Source: an uncultured Clostridia bacterium (lineage in GTDB: Bacteria > Bacillota > Clostridia > Christensenellales > Aristaeellaceae). From it: 51,784 nucleotides of DNA. Position numbers and translations under genes: made by a program. The stretch covers positions 1 through 51,784 of the forward strand of contig CAKUFG010000021.1 in NCBI GenBank assembly GCA_934647235.1, read 5' to 3'. The notes under the pieces are model-generated. The model saw only the letters and a list, made by a program, of their open reading frames with translations. It ran no database searches and was not told where the DNA came from. Positions 1 to 8,537 of the stretch are shown piece by piece; the first letter of the stretch is position 1, and each line of letters starts with the position of its first letter.

Positions 1-801
1 CTGCTGCTCCGTCAGGATTTCGGGACAGCGCTCGCAATGGCTGCCCTCGGTCAGGCCGGGCTGGGTGCAGGTGGGATCGACAGCAGAATCAACAACGGGC
101 GCGTGGCCCAGCGCGGTGTTTGCCATAGCTCTGGTGTCCGTCTCATCACAGCGTGAGCATTTACCGGTTTCAGTGCTGTCCTGCGTGCAGGTGGCGTTGT
201 TGTTGGAAACGTAATTCTGGAAGGAGTGCGGCAGTTTGCTGCCTTCAACCGTTCTGGTATGTTCTTCACTGCAGCCGCCCTTACCATAGCGGATGCACTT
301 GGCCGTTTCCGTGCCGTCCTGCGTGCAGGTGGCGTCGTTGTTGGAGGTGTAGTTTTCAAAGGTGTGGCCCAACGCCTTTACAACCTGCTGCTCGACGATC
401 GTCTTATTGCACGTTCTCTTTTCCTCTCTCTTTTTCTCTTTTATCGTGACCTCTCGCACACAATGGCTGCCTTCAGTCAAGCCGGCTTGCGTGCAGGTGG
501 GCGCTACGGCTAAATCGATCTGGGGCTGATGGTTGCTGAGTTCTTTTGCTCCGTATTCTCTTTTGCAGCCTCCGCAGATTATTCCGCTGATGCAGGTTGC
601 AGGAATTCCTTTGTCACCTATATAGTGGTTTTCTATAAGACTATGATTGCACTTTGTGTTTAGGCAGGTGCATTTGTGCCGTACATCATCGATATATTCG
701 ATAAGGAAACCTGTTGGTTTTTTACACTCCGTACACGCCAAAGCAGTACTGCACAGCAACAGCATCACCAGCAGCAGCGTCAGGAAAAGCCACTTCTTCA
801 T
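1..801 (-). CDS. secreted cysteine-repeat protein, copy 1 (3' end beyond the window)
   Basis: The frame is open for 267 codons from ATG at 801 to the window edge, so the gene is partial at its C-terminus. Residues 1-22 form a signal peptide (MKKWLFLTLLLVMLLLCSTALA), so the product is exported. The mature part carries repeated units built on TCT..G(L)TEGSHC.RC, with a Gly-His about 14 residues later (C-x10-C-x2-C-x14-GH in the best units). That pattern could bind a metal, though this is an inference. A lysine/glutamate-rich insertion lies around residues 127-143. The ribosome site GGAGGTAAC sits just before the ATG and is identical in two paralogues in this window. It is a clear paralogue of the genes at 1019-2410 and 34356-35780. 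No sortase signal or membrane anchor is visible in the part present. Function unknown; surface or secreted proteins with such CxxC repeats are common in gut Firmicutes. Confidence 0.8.
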   Translation of the reverse strand, partial: MKKWLFLTLLLVMLLLCSTALACTECKKPTGFLIEYIDDVRHKCTCLNTKCNHSLIENHYIGDKGIPATCISGIICGGCKREYGAKELSNHQPQIDLAVAPTCTQAGLTEGSHCVREVTIKEKKREEKRTCNKTIVEQQVVKALGHTFENYTSNNDATCTQDGTETAKCIRYGKGGCSEEHTRTVEGSKLPHSFQNYVSNNNATCTQDSTETGKCSRCDETDTRAMANTALGHAPVVDSAVDPTCTQPGLTEGSHCERCPEILTEQQ

Positions 802-854
802 TTGTTACCTCCATCGTTGTTTCAAGCGGTAGAGTAAGTTATCATGTCACGCTT

Positions 855-883
855 ATCATAGCATGGCCGGGCCGATTAGGCAA
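855..883 (-). promoter_or_regulatory. promoter of cysteine-repeat gene copy 1
   Basis: TTGCCT, 17-base spacer, TATGAT on the minus strand, 54 bases before the ATG at 801. The same promoter with nearly the same spacer precedes the two paralogues (2464-2492 and 34275-34303). Confidence 0.75.
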
Positions 884-892
884 GCACAAAAT

Positions 893-1000
893 TCAATAAA
901 CGGTGATTTTTCCCACGGTTTCGCGCCAGGCGGAAAGGAAGGCACCGTAGGAGGGATAGCGCTCGGCGCGATCATTGCGGCAGGGCATGCGGCGGTACAG
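893..1000 (-). pseudogene. remnant of the kinase-like gene, internally deleted
   Basis: On the minus strand this stretch encodes LYRRMPCRND fused to RAERYPSYGAFLSAW and ends in GKITVY-stop. The first part matches the region around the activation segment of the kinase-like protein at 2502-3377, and the second matches its last 24 residues. About 200 bases between the two parts are missing, and the join lies at a shared GCGATC. It sits between cysteine-repeat genes 2 and 1, exactly where a tandem duplication of the unit kinase plus cysteine-repeat gene would leave it. There is no start codon or ribosome site of its own. Confidence 0.8.
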
Positions 1001-1018
1001 GCCAATACAATTAAATGC

Positions 1019-2410
1019 TCATTTGATTACCAGCACGGGCAGTGCGGCCTTGACAAAATCAAACAGCACGCTTTCCCCGTTGGGCAAGAGAATCGTGGCG
1101 GGGACATAGGGGCGGCTGAGCTTGCCGCTGCGCACAAAGCAGATGGAGGTCAGCCCTTCGCGCTGACGGACGATCAACTCGCCCGCGGGCATGCGATTGG
1201 CCTGCACCCTTGCGCCCTCCACAAGCGGCAGATGAACGCCGTCGGAGGCTTCGCCGCAGATGGGGCAGAAGGTAATATCAGTTTCATTGATGCGGTCGTT
1301 TATTGGCACGCAATCAACTGTGTTGTTGAAAGTGCAATCGCTGCGCATGCAGGATGCAGTGTGTGTGTTTGCGCCAGTGGGAGTCCAGATTGTATACCAG
1401 TGCCCCAAGTTGGATACAGAATTCTGAGCGGTCAAAACTTCCTGGCAGCGGCTGCAATGGCTGCCAGCGGTTAGGCCGTCGCGCGTACAGGTGGCAGCTA
1501 CGGCCGCATCTTCTACGGGCAGATGCCCCAGCTTGGCAACGGTATTCTGAGCAGTTAAAACTTCTTGGCAGCGGCTGCAATGACTGCCAGAGGTTAAGCC
1601 GTCGCGCGTACAGGTGGCAGCTACGGCTGCATCTTCTACGGGCTGATGCCCCAGCTTGGCAACGGTATTCTGCACGGTCAAAACTTCCCGGCAGCGGCTG
1701 CAATGGCTACCAGCGGTTAGGCCGTCGCGCGTACAGGTGGCAGCTACGGCCGCGTCTTCTACGGGTTGATGACCCAGCTTGGCAACGGTATTCTGTGCAG
1801 TTAAAACTTCCCGGCAGCGGCTGCAATGGCTGCCAGCGGTTAAGCCGTCACGCGTACAGGTGGGGGATATAGCAGGGTCGGATACTTCGTTATGGTTGGG
1901 CGCAACGCCCTCGCCGGGCTGCGTATCAGTGGCAGTGCAGCGGCTGCATGTCGCAGTGCGCGTGCCTACGCTGGTGCAGTTGGCGTCGCCATTGGGAATA
2001 TAATTGATGAAATCATGCCCTAACATGCTGTCTTCGTCTGGAATGGTTTTGCTTTCCTGGCATCCAGCGTTTTGACAGCGGGCGGTTTTCGTGCCATCCT
2101 GCGTGCAGGTGGCATTGTTATCTGACTCATAATTTTCCATATTATGCCCTGTTGGAAATTTATAAGGGTTTAGGCATGTTTTGCAGTAGCCAGGTTCTGT
2201 ACAGGTAGCAGAGCCACCGGAACAGAGACCAAATGCCACTATCTCTTGGCAAGTTGTGCAGTAAAGTTGATGGCTTTTAGTGCTGATATTATACCAGTAC
2301 ATAGTGGCATGCCCTTCGTGTGAAACCTCAGAAGCGGATGCTTCTGCATATAGCAGGCACAGCAAACACAGCAGTCCTGTCAGCAGGGCCAGCAAATACT
2401 TTTTCTTCAT
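1019..2410 (-). CDS. secreted cysteine-repeat protein, copy 2
   Basis: 463 residues, complete. Residues 1-27 are a signal peptide with an AEASA-type cleavage region. Residues 183-337 hold four near-identical 41-residue units (TCTRDGLTAGSHCSRC, then a Gly-His about 14 residues on). Less regular CxxC units precede them. The C-terminal 80 residues (CPICG.ASDG, then SGKLSRPYVPAT) contain no cysteine repeats beyond the CPIC pair and are shared with the gene at 34356. This suggests a conserved end domain with a variable repeat body. No sortase motif, transmembrane anchor or lipobox is seen. Each unit offers three Cys and one His, so extracellular zinc or iron binding is conceivable but unproven. 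Start chosen by GGAGGTAAC before ATG 2410; the promoter is at 2464-2492. Function unknown. Confidence 0.85.
   Translation of the reverse strand: MKKKYLLALLTGLLCLLCLLYAEASASEVSHEGHATMYWYNISTKSHQLYCTTCQEIVAFGLCSGGSATCTEPGYCKTCLNPYKFPTGHNMENYESDNNATCTQDGTKTARCQNAGCQESKTIPDEDSMLGHDFINYIPNGDANCTSVGTRTATCSRCTATDTQPGEGVAPNHNEVSDPAISPTCTRDGLTAGSHCSRCREVLTAQNTVAKLGHQPVEDAAVAATCTRDGLTAGSHCSRCREVLTVQNTVAKLGHQPVEDAAVAATCTRDGLTSGSHCSRCQEVLTAQNTVAKLGHLPVEDAAVAATCTRDGLTAGSHCSRCQEVLTAQNSVSNLGHWYTIWTPTGANTHTASCMRSDCTFNNTVDCVPINDRINETDITFCPICGEASDGVHLPLVEGARVQANRMPAGELIVRQREGLTSICFVRSGKLSRPYVPATILLPNGESVLFDFVKAALPVLVIK
1400..1864 (-). repeat. four 123-base coding tandem repeats
   Basis: Nearly identical 123-base units encode the four 41-residue cysteine units of copy 2. 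The very low divergence between units suggests recent expansion by slippage or recombination, so copy number may vary between strains. Confidence 0.85.
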
Positions 2411-2463
2411 TTGTTACCTCCATCGTTGTTGTAAGCGGTAGAGTGAGTGATGATGACACGCTT

Positions 2464-2492
2464 ATCATAGCATGACCGGGGCTATAAGGCAA
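2464..2492 (-). promoter_or_regulatory. promoter of cysteine-repeat gene copy 2
   Basis: TTGCCT, 17-base spacer, TATGAT on the minus strand, in the 91-base gap between the kinase-like gene and copy 2. It is conserved in all three paralogues, together with the downstream leader up to the ribosome site. Confidence 0.75.
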
Positions 2493-2501
2493 GGATAAAA
2501 A

Positions 2502-3377
2502 TCAATAAACGGTGATTTTTCCCACGGTTTCGCGCCAGTCGGAAAGGAAGGCGTCGTAGGAGGGGTAACGCTCGGCGCGATCCTCGGCGCAGGCGCGCGC
2601 GGCGACGGCATACAGCGGCGCGGCGGCCATCCACGCCCCTGCCTCGCGGCTGCCGTGATCAGCCAGAAAGGCAAAGGCCAGCGCGCCCATGGTGTATTGC
2701 AGGGTCAGGCCGTCCAGTGGCGCGCCCAGCTCGTACTCCTCGGGCGAAAGAAAGCGCGAGGAGCCGGGCATGCGCCCGCGATCGTTGCGGCAGGGCATGC
2801 GGCGGTACAGGTCGATATCGCAGAGGGTGATGCGGCCGGTATCAAAATCCGCCAGCAGGCTGCCATCGTAAAAATCCACAGCCATAAAGCCCTTGCTCAG
2901 GGCGTAACGATGGAAATCAAACACATTGTCCAGCATGCGCAGCCGCACGAGCAGCGGCTGATGCGACAGCTGACAGAGCGGCGAATCGGGATGCGTGTAG
3001 CGCTCCGCCGGGGAAAAGCGCGTGCCGGGGTACAGGTTGACGCCCTCCGCCCAGCGAAACACCGCCGCATAGCCGCCCGCCACCGTGCCGCAGCCCAGCA
3101 GCTTGACCAGCGCCGGATGCGCAAACAGCGTCTGATAGGCCGACATGGCCAGGCACAGCGTCTCGGCCGCAGGCGCGGGGGCGACGCGGGCGTTGACGGT
3201 GGGCGCGCCGGCAAACTTGACAAACAGCTTGCCCCACTGCGCGCTTTGCATACCAAAGGCGATATTGCCCGACTGCTGCTGATCGAATACGCAGAAGGGC
3301 GTGCCGTACCGCGCTAAAAAGGAAAAATCAAACGGCGCGGCCAGCTCCACCGGCAGACCCAGCACATTCTGGATCAC
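2502..3377 (-). CDS. divergent protein-kinase-like protein
   Basis: About 291 residues from a GTG at 3377 whose first bases overlap the stop of the MATE gene (GTGA) and which has GGTGGAGG 7-8 bases upstream. A longer frame from 3422 would overlap the MATE gene by 49 bases and is less likely. Kinase features are readable in order: a beta-3 lysine in LFVKF, HPALVKLLG typical of the helix-C to hinge region, GGYAAVFRWAEG as the hinge, VDFYDGSLL in place of HRDLKPSN, CDIDLY in place of DFG, and SPEE as the APE motif followed by the usual LQYTMGALAFAFL helix. The catalytic and metal-binding motifs are therefore altered, and activity is uncertain. It has no signal peptide. It lies at the end of a MATE-MATE-kinase run. 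Its 3' end was copied along with the cysteine-repeat genes. Confidence 0.7.
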   Translation of the reverse strand: MIQNVLGLPVELAAPFDFSFLARYGTPFCVFDQQQSGNIAFGMQSAQWGKLFVKFAGAPTVNARVAPAPAAETLCLAMSAYQTLFAHPALVKLLGCGTVAGGYAAVFRWAEGVNLYPGTRFSPAERYTHPDSPLCQLSHQPLLVRLRMLDNVFDFHRYALSKGFMAVDFYDGSLLADFDTGRITLCDIDLYRRMPCRNDRGRMPGSSRFLSPEEYELGAPLDGLTLQYTMGALAFAFLADHGSREAGAWMAAAPLYAVAARACAEDRAERYPSYDAFLSDWRETVGKITVY

Positions 3378-4747
3378 GACTGTGCCTCCACCGCGTCCTC
3401 GCGGGTGACGTTCTTGATCCACTTATTGCCGCGCAGGCGGAAGAAGGCAATGATCCACTTGTAGCACTGATCGATGCGCGTGCAGAAATACACCGCTGCG
3501 GGCGGCCAGCGCAGCACGAACGCCGCCAGATAGGACAGCGGCAGCACCACCAGCCAGCCGCAGATGAGATCAACCGTCATAACAAAGCGGCTGTCTCCCG
3601 CGCCGCGGTTGATGCCCAGGAAGCACGAGGCATGATAGGTAGTACCCAGCAGCGTCACAGCGCAGATGGCGATCATGCGGCGGGCCAGGGCGGCAGTTTC
3701 AGCGTCCAGGCTGTACAGCGATACGAACGGCGCGCGCAGCAGGAAAACCACCCCCGCCATGAACACGCCGATGCACAGGAACATTACCTGGATGGTATTG
3801 GAATACTCCCGGGCGCGCTGATAATCCCGCGCGCCGACGGCCTTGCCCACCATCACGCACGCGCCGCCGGACAGGGCGAAGGTGAACATGGTGCCCAGGT
3901 TCATCATCATATCCGTGACGGAGGCCGCGTCGATGAGCAGCTTGCCCATCTGTCCCAGAATGACGGATTTGAGCAGGCATACCAGCGCCCACTGCGCATC
4001 GCCCGCGCCCACCGGCAGGCCGTAGCGGGCATAATCCCGCCATGCCCAGCCCTGGGAGCGCAGCAGCTCGCGCCGGCGCAGCGGCAGCACATGCTGCACG
4101 CGGAAAAGGTAAATCCACACGACCGCGCATTCCACAATGCGCGCCAGCACCGTGGCGATGGCCGCGCCCGCAACACCCATGGCGGGCAAACCCAGGTGAC
4201 CGAAGATCAGAATATAATTGAAGGCAACGTTGCTGATCAGCGACAGCAGCGCGGCGTACAGCGTCACCCGCACAACTTCCACGCCCTTGAGCATGCCAAC
4301 CATTGCGGCGGTGAGCGCATAGGGCAGGTAGCTGAAGGCCACGATGGGCAGGTATTGCATGGCCAGGTCGATCACCTGCGTTTCGCCCGCGTTGATCACC
4401 AGGCGCAGCAGCGGGCGCGGAAACAGCCGCACGGCGATGATGCACAGCACGGCAAACAGCAGGCAGGCCGCCGCAGTCACCGAGCAGATGGTTTTGATGC
4501 GCTTCATATCGCGCTTGCCCCAATACTGGGAGATCAGCACCACCGCGCCCGTGGCCAGGCCGTTGAGCCCCGCCGTCACAAAGGTGGTGATGGCGTTGCT
4601 TTGCGCCACGGCGGACAGGGCGTATGCGCCTGTGCGCGTGACCATCACGTTATCCGCCATGACCACCAGCAGCGACAGCGCGCTTTGAAAGGCCGCAGGC
4701 AGGGATAGGGCGAGAATCTGCCTGTAAAACTGCTTATCCTTTACCAT
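3374..4747 (-). CDS. MATE family efflux transporter
   Basis: About 457 residues with some twelve hydrophobic segments and the two-fold MATE layout. It starts SLPAAFQSALSLLVVMADNVMV in the first helix, which is the usual MATE opening, and continues with ISQYWG and a second half around AVGARDYQRA. MATE proteins export drugs or metabolites in exchange for Na+ or H+; the substrate cannot be read from sequence. Start chosen as ATG 4747 with AAGGAG 8 bases upstream; a GTG two codons earlier is too close to that site. It follows the second MATE gene by 12 bases and overlaps the kinase-like gene, so the three are probably one operon. Confidence 0.9.
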   Translation of the reverse strand: MVKDKQFYRQILALSLPAAFQSALSLLVVMADNVMVTRTGAYALSAVAQSNAITTFVTAGLNGLATGAVVLISQYWGKRDMKRIKTICSVTAAACLLFAVLCIIAVRLFPRPLLRLVINAGETQVIDLAMQYLPIVAFSYLPYALTAAMVGMLKGVEVVRVTLYAALLSLISNVAFNYILIFGHLGLPAMGVAGAAIATVLARIVECAVVWIYLFRVQHVLPLRRRELLRSQGWAWRDYARYGLPVGAGDAQWALVCLLKSVILGQMGKLLIDAASVTDMMMNLGTMFTFALSGGACVMVGKAVGARDYQRAREYSNTIQVMFLCIGVFMAGVVFLLRAPFVSLYSLDAETAALARRMIAICAVTLLGTTYHASCFLGINRGAGDSRFVMTVDLICGWLVVLPLSYLAAFVLRWPPAAVYFCTRIDQCYKWIIAFFRLRGNKWIKNVTREDAVEAQS

Positions 4748-4759
4748 AGCCACATCTCC

Positions 4760-6094
4760 TTATGCTTTTTCAATCACCTGATGCTGCGCCCAGCGGCCGC
4801 TGCGGAAGCGCCATACATAGGCGACGGAGCGTGCCGTCCAATCGCTGAACATGCCGATCCACACCGCGACCGGGCCCATATGGAACACGCGGATGAGCAC
4901 CACAGTGATGATTACGCGGCATGTCCACATGGTGACGGAGGAAGTGATGAGCGAGAACTTGACGTCGCCAGCCGCGCGCATGCCGTAGGCCAGCATGAAG
5001 GAGGTGCTCCACATCAGGGGCTTGTAGGCGCAGATGAGCCATACCATCTGCACGGTCATCTGCGCGGCGTCAGGCTCCATGCCAGCGATCACGGTGACGG
5101 GCCTGATCAGCACGGCGGCCATGGCGCAGAAGAAGAGAATCAGCATGCGGCCCAGGAAGCTGAGCCTGAGGATGTAGCGCCGGGCTTCCTCCACATGCCC
5201 AGCGCCCATGCACTGGCCAACCACCGTCATCAGCCCCAGCCCAACGCCCACCGAGGCGTTGCCCACAAAGCCTTCCACCATGGCCGCCATGGCGTTGGCC
5301 GCGATGGCGGCCGTGCCCAGCGTGGATACGGTGGACTGAATGACCAGCTTACCGAACTGAAACATGCTGTTTTCCACGCCTGTGGGCACGCCGATGCGCA
5401 GGATATGGCCGATGCGCCTGAAATCGGGCCGGATGGCGCGGTAATCGTGCACGATGATCTTCTGATGCGGCTGGCGCAGCTTATACAGGATGACCACCGC
5501 GCAGAATACGCGGCCCAGGAGCGTGGGGATGGCCGCACCCAGCACGCCCATCCTGAGACCGAAAATCAGGATGGCGTTGCCGATGATATTGATGATATTG
5601 GACAGGATCGATACCGTCATGGGCAGGCGGGAATTGCCGCTGGCGCGAAACAGCGCCGCGCCCGCATTGTACATGGCCAGGAAGGGGAAGGACAGGGCGG
5701 TGACGAGCATATAGATTTCGGCGTTTTCCATCACCGTATCCTCGACCCGGCCGAAAATCAGCGAAAGCAGCGGACGGCGCAGCGTCAGGCAGACCGCGCC
5801 GATGACGATGGAAATGGCCGTGATGGACAGCAGCAGCTGCCGCGCCGTTTCGTTGGCCTGGCGCAGATCATCGCGCCCGATATACTGCGAGCAGATGATG
5901 GAGCCGCCCGTGGCCATGGCGGAAAACAGGTTGATCATCACGATGTTGAGCGAGTCCACCAGCGACACGGCGGCGATGGCATGCGAGCCGACATTGCTGA
6001 CCATCATGGTGTCGGCCATGCCCATCAGCGAGGCCAGAATCTGCTCCAGCATCAGGGGAATCAGGAGCGCGCACAGCTGCTTTCTGTTAAACAC
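4760..6094 (-). CDS. MATE family efflux transporter
   Basis: About 444 residues, again with the MATE fold (LIPLMLEQILASLMGMADTM in helix 1, CSQYIGRDD after helix 2). It is only distantly similar to its neighbour, so the two could form a pair or handle different substrates. The frame opens at ATG 6151, but a good -10 box (TATACT, 6142-6147) lies inside those first codons. A GTG at 6094, preceded by GGAAAGG, is therefore the more likely start. First gene of the operon with 3374-4747 and 2502-3377. Confidence 0.88.
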   Translation of the reverse strand: MFNRKQLCALLIPLMLEQILASLMGMADTMMVSNVGSHAIAAVSLVDSLNIVMINLFSAMATGGSIICSQYIGRDDLRQANETARQLLLSITAISIVIGAVCLTLRRPLLSLIFGRVEDTVMENAEIYMLVTALSFPFLAMYNAGAALFRASGNSRLPMTVSILSNIINIIGNAILIFGLRMGVLGAAIPTLLGRVFCAVVILYKLRQPHQKIIVHDYRAIRPDFRRIGHILRIGVPTGVENSMFQFGKLVIQSTVSTLGTAAIAANAMAAMVEGFVGNASVGVGLGLMTVVGQCMGAGHVEEARRYILRLSFLGRMLILFFCAMAAVLIRPVTVIAGMEPDAAQMTVQMVWLICAYKPLMWSTSFMLAYGMRAAGDVKFSLITSSVTMWTCRVIITVVLIRVFHMGPVAVWIGMFSDWTARSVAYVWRFRSGRWAQHQVIEKA

Positions 6095-6141
6095 GGGTGC
6101 TTTCGTACCTTTCCAAAGGATTTCAGTAGGAGACGCTCCCA

Positions 6142-6170
6142 AGTATAGCATGAAACGGCGCGATTTGAAA
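6142..6170 (-). promoter_or_regulatory. promoter of the MATE operon
   Basis: TTTCAA, 17-base spacer, TATACT on the minus strand. The -10 box overlaps the first possible ATG (6151), which argues for translation starting at GTG 6094 with a leader of about 40 bases. Confidence 0.55.
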
Positions 6171-6221
6171 CACTTTGCGCATTATTTCTCGCTTGTCCAA
6201 AAGGTACAATCTGAAGATAGC

Positions 6222-6264
6222 AAGAGGGGTACCCCGTGATAATACTGCGGGGTACCCCTTCTTT
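6222..6264 (-). terminator. hairpin terminator after the flavoprotein gene
   Basis: The arms AGGGGTACCCCG and CGGGGTACCCCT pair over about 14 bases around an 11-base loop. The T tract is broken in both directions. It ends transcription coming from the flavoprotein gene, just before the MATE promoter. Confidence 0.6.
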
Positions 6265-6271
6265 AGTATAT

Positions 6272-8455
6272 TCAGCGAACGTCTTTCAGTGCATTCTTCA
6301 CGGCCTCACGAATTGCATCGCATGTAAGCGTAGAGCCCGTTACCGCGTCCACATCCTCCGTACCAGCTTCCAGGATACGGTTGATGAATACCGGTATTGT
6401 ATCCTTGCCCAGAGATTCTTCTTCTGCAACGCATTCAATTGCCTGGATTTTTCCATCCTTGTACGTTACTTTTACCGTTACATCGCCGTTTTTACCGACG
6501 CCGGTTCCCAAATAATCGTGTTCGCCAAGCACAATTTCCTTTTTTTCTTCAGCCTTTTCAGCTTCAACAATTACATAAAGGCCTTTTTCCTGTGCTTGCT
6601 CCAGCGCAGAACGAACTGCTTCCAGAATCGCTTTGCTTGTTACAGTACAGCCAGTGCAAATATCAACGTCCAGGTTATTTGCATTGATGATTTTTTCCGG
6701 CATTTGCTTCAGCGCGGGGTCTGCAATGCCCACCGTTTCCGTTTGGGAAAGAATATCGACTGCCGTTATCTTTTTGTCCTCGACGCATACCTTCACACGG
6801 ATATCGCCGCCCATACCGGAGCCGGTTCCGAGAAACTCATTTTCTTTCAGCGCTACGGCTTCAGTTTCTTGCGATACAAACGAAACAGGATTAGCTACAA
6901 GCCCACCGGCGGGCGCATAGTCGGTGTTTTGGGCGGCGCTTTGCGCGGCAATTCTTCCAAATACTGCGCATTCGCCCAGATTGCCGGCCCCCTGATAAAT
7001 GAAGCCCCAGATGGAGCCCAGCTCGCCTGCGCTGTACAGGTGAGGAATCGGCTTCCCTTCCAAGCTGATTACTTCAGCCTTTTCGTTCCGTTCCGGCCCT
7101 CCCTGTGTGTTGAGGACAGAGGGGTGCAGCTCAATGGCGTAATACGGCCCTTCGCCAATTGCAATCAAAGTATCTTTGGCTCTGCCGAACTGCGGATCAA
7201 AGCCTGCTTCACAATAGCCATTGTACTTTTCGACTTCGGATACAAGTCCTTCGGCAGACACGCCGATTTTTTCGGCCAGCGCTTCCAACGTATCGGCGGA
7301 AAGAATGTAACCTTCGTCTACGCCAACATGGTTGCTTTCGCCCCAGGAAGCAAAGATCTGCGTATTCTGCATTGCGTTCTGGTCGAAAATGATATAGGCT
7401 GGATAGGCCTGCGACGGGCGGGTATAGTAACCATGGAAATTAATGTAGCCATGATTGAGACTCTGCGGTTCATTGAGAAAGCGTGTGCCGTCCGAACCAA
7501 CGAAGATAGAGCTCGTTTTGGTAATAGAAGAAGAACCCTGGAAAAATACCGTCATTGCGCGGCCGGTATCCTTGTTGATTACATTCAAGTAAGGACCAGC
7601 CGTATTATTCATGTGCCATAGATTGGCGCCTACCTTTTGCGCCATTAGGATGCCGTCGCCGGTGTTATAAGTCGTACCAGCAGGATAAAGCTCCGGCAGG
7701 GTCAGATAATTCTGCGCCATTTCCTGATTGCACTCAAAGCCGCCGGTGCACAGCACAACGCCCTTCGCAGCGCGGACATTATACCGCTCTCCATTATTCT
7801 CAACAGTGAGGCCCAGAATTACGCCGCTTTGCGGCTCCTGAATCAGCTCTACGGCCGGAGTATTATACCAGACGTCAATTTTGTCGGCGCGTGCTTCAAC
7901 ATTTTGTTTAAGCAGCTTCCAGAATTTGCTTGTCAGCATCTCTCCGTCAATGTAGGCTGTTACTTTGCTATCGGAGCCTTCCAGCGCCGGCCATTCTGCA
8001 CCTGCACCAACGGTCAGCTTGAGCGTATCAGGATTTGCGCCCAAATCAACCAGCCATTGTACATTTTCACTCAGGCCTTCAGCATAGGCACGCAGCATTT
8101 CATCGCTGACGGTTGTAAAACCTACCTGCAGATTCTGCAAATACGTGTGCATACGCTCCGCATCGTTTGTGCAAAGTACAACCTGCGCAGAATACCGCGT
8201 GTTGCCGCCCTCATGGCCTTCCGGCGCTTTCTCAACCACGAGTACCTTCTGTCCCAAATCCGCCGCTGTAATGGCAGTTGAAGCACCCGCACCGCCAAAA
8301 CCAGCCACGACAACGTCGTATACTGCATCCCACTTGATGGATGCCTCATACGCTGCCACAACAGCTGACATGTCCTCAGCATGAGCTGTGACAGCACACA
8401 TCAACGCCAGACAGATGCACAGTCCAAGAGATAACAGTCTTCTCACAATATCCAT
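6272..8455 (-). CDS. secreted FAD-dependent reductase with two FMN-binding domains
   Basis: About 727 residues. Residues 1-26 are a signal peptide (MDIVRRLLSLGLCICLALMC, then AVTAHA). A fumarate-reductase/succinate-dehydrogenase type FAD domain follows, with GFGGAG at 52-57 and EGGNTRYSAQ. The C-terminus holds two consecutive FMN-binding domains (PF04205 type), each starting near EFLGTG or DYLGTG. Each has a covalent flavin site: DICTGCT in the first and DAVTGST in the second. In the family, ApbE attaches FMN to the last Thr of such a motif; no apbE gene is in the window. Such proteins act outside the membrane in flavin-based electron transfer to small acceptors; the acceptor here is unknown. 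The start at ATG 8455 is favoured over GTG 8506 because the promoter found at 8507-8537 places 8506 upstream of the transcript start. Base composition is AT-richer than the neighbours, hinting at acquisition. Confidence 0.85.
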   Translation of the reverse strand: MDIVRRLLSLGLCICLALMCAVTAHAEDMSAVVAAYEASIKWDAVYDVVVAGFGGAGASTAITAADLGQKVLVVEKAPEGHEGGNTRYSAQVVLCTNDAERMHTYLQNLQVGFTTVSDEMLRAYAEGLSENVQWLVDLGANPDTLKLTVGAGAEWPALEGSDSKVTAYIDGEMLTSKFWKLLKQNVEARADKIDVWYNTPAVELIQEPQSGVILGLTVENNGERYNVRAAKGVVLCTGGFECNQEMAQNYLTLPELYPAGTTYNTGDGILMAQKVGANLWHMNNTAGPYLNVINKDTGRAMTVFFQGSSSITKTSSIFVGSDGTRFLNEPQSLNHGYINFHGYYTRPSQAYPAYIIFDQNAMQNTQIFASWGESNHVGVDEGYILSADTLEALAEKIGVSAEGLVSEVEKYNGYCEAGFDPQFGRAKDTLIAIGEGPYYAIELHPSVLNTQGGPERNEKAEVISLEGKPIPHLYSAGELGSIWGFIYQGAGNLGECAVFGRIAAQSAAQNTDYAPAGGLVANPVSFVSQETEAVALKENEFLGTGSGMGGDIRVKVCVEDKKITAVDILSQTETVGIADPALKQMPEKIINANNLDVDICTGCTVTSKAILEAVRSALEQAQEKGLYVIVEAEKAEEKKEIVLGEHDYLGTGVGKNGDVTVKVTYKDGKIQAIECVAEEESLGKDTIPVFINRILEAGTEDVDAVTGSTLTCDAIREAVKNALKDVR

Positions 8456-8506
8456 TCCCTTCTCTTTTTCGTTGCCGGAAATACTGCGACTTTTCCCAGC
8501 AAGCAC

Positions 8507-8537
8507 AGCATAAAGGGTGGATATAATGCAAAGTCAA
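8507..8537 (-). promoter_or_regulatory. 19-base-spacer promoter of the flavoprotein gene
   Basis: TTGACT at 8532-8537 overlaps the stop codon of the MerR-type gene, and TATGCT lies 19 bases further on (8507-8512). A 19-base spacer is the hallmark of promoters activated by MerR-family proteins. The region also shows a GCAT...ATGC dyad. A reading with a 17-base spacer would need TTTATG as the -10 box. Confidence 0.5.

Noticed and set aside
1400..1864. CRISPR-like or non-coding repeat array
   Set aside because: The 123-base units are in frame and encode conserved Cys/His units of a secreted protein.
1354..1872. Plus-strand open frame across the cysteine repeats
   Set aside because: Repeat units are multiples of three, so several frames stay open. 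Only the minus-strand frame has a signal peptide and ribosome site.
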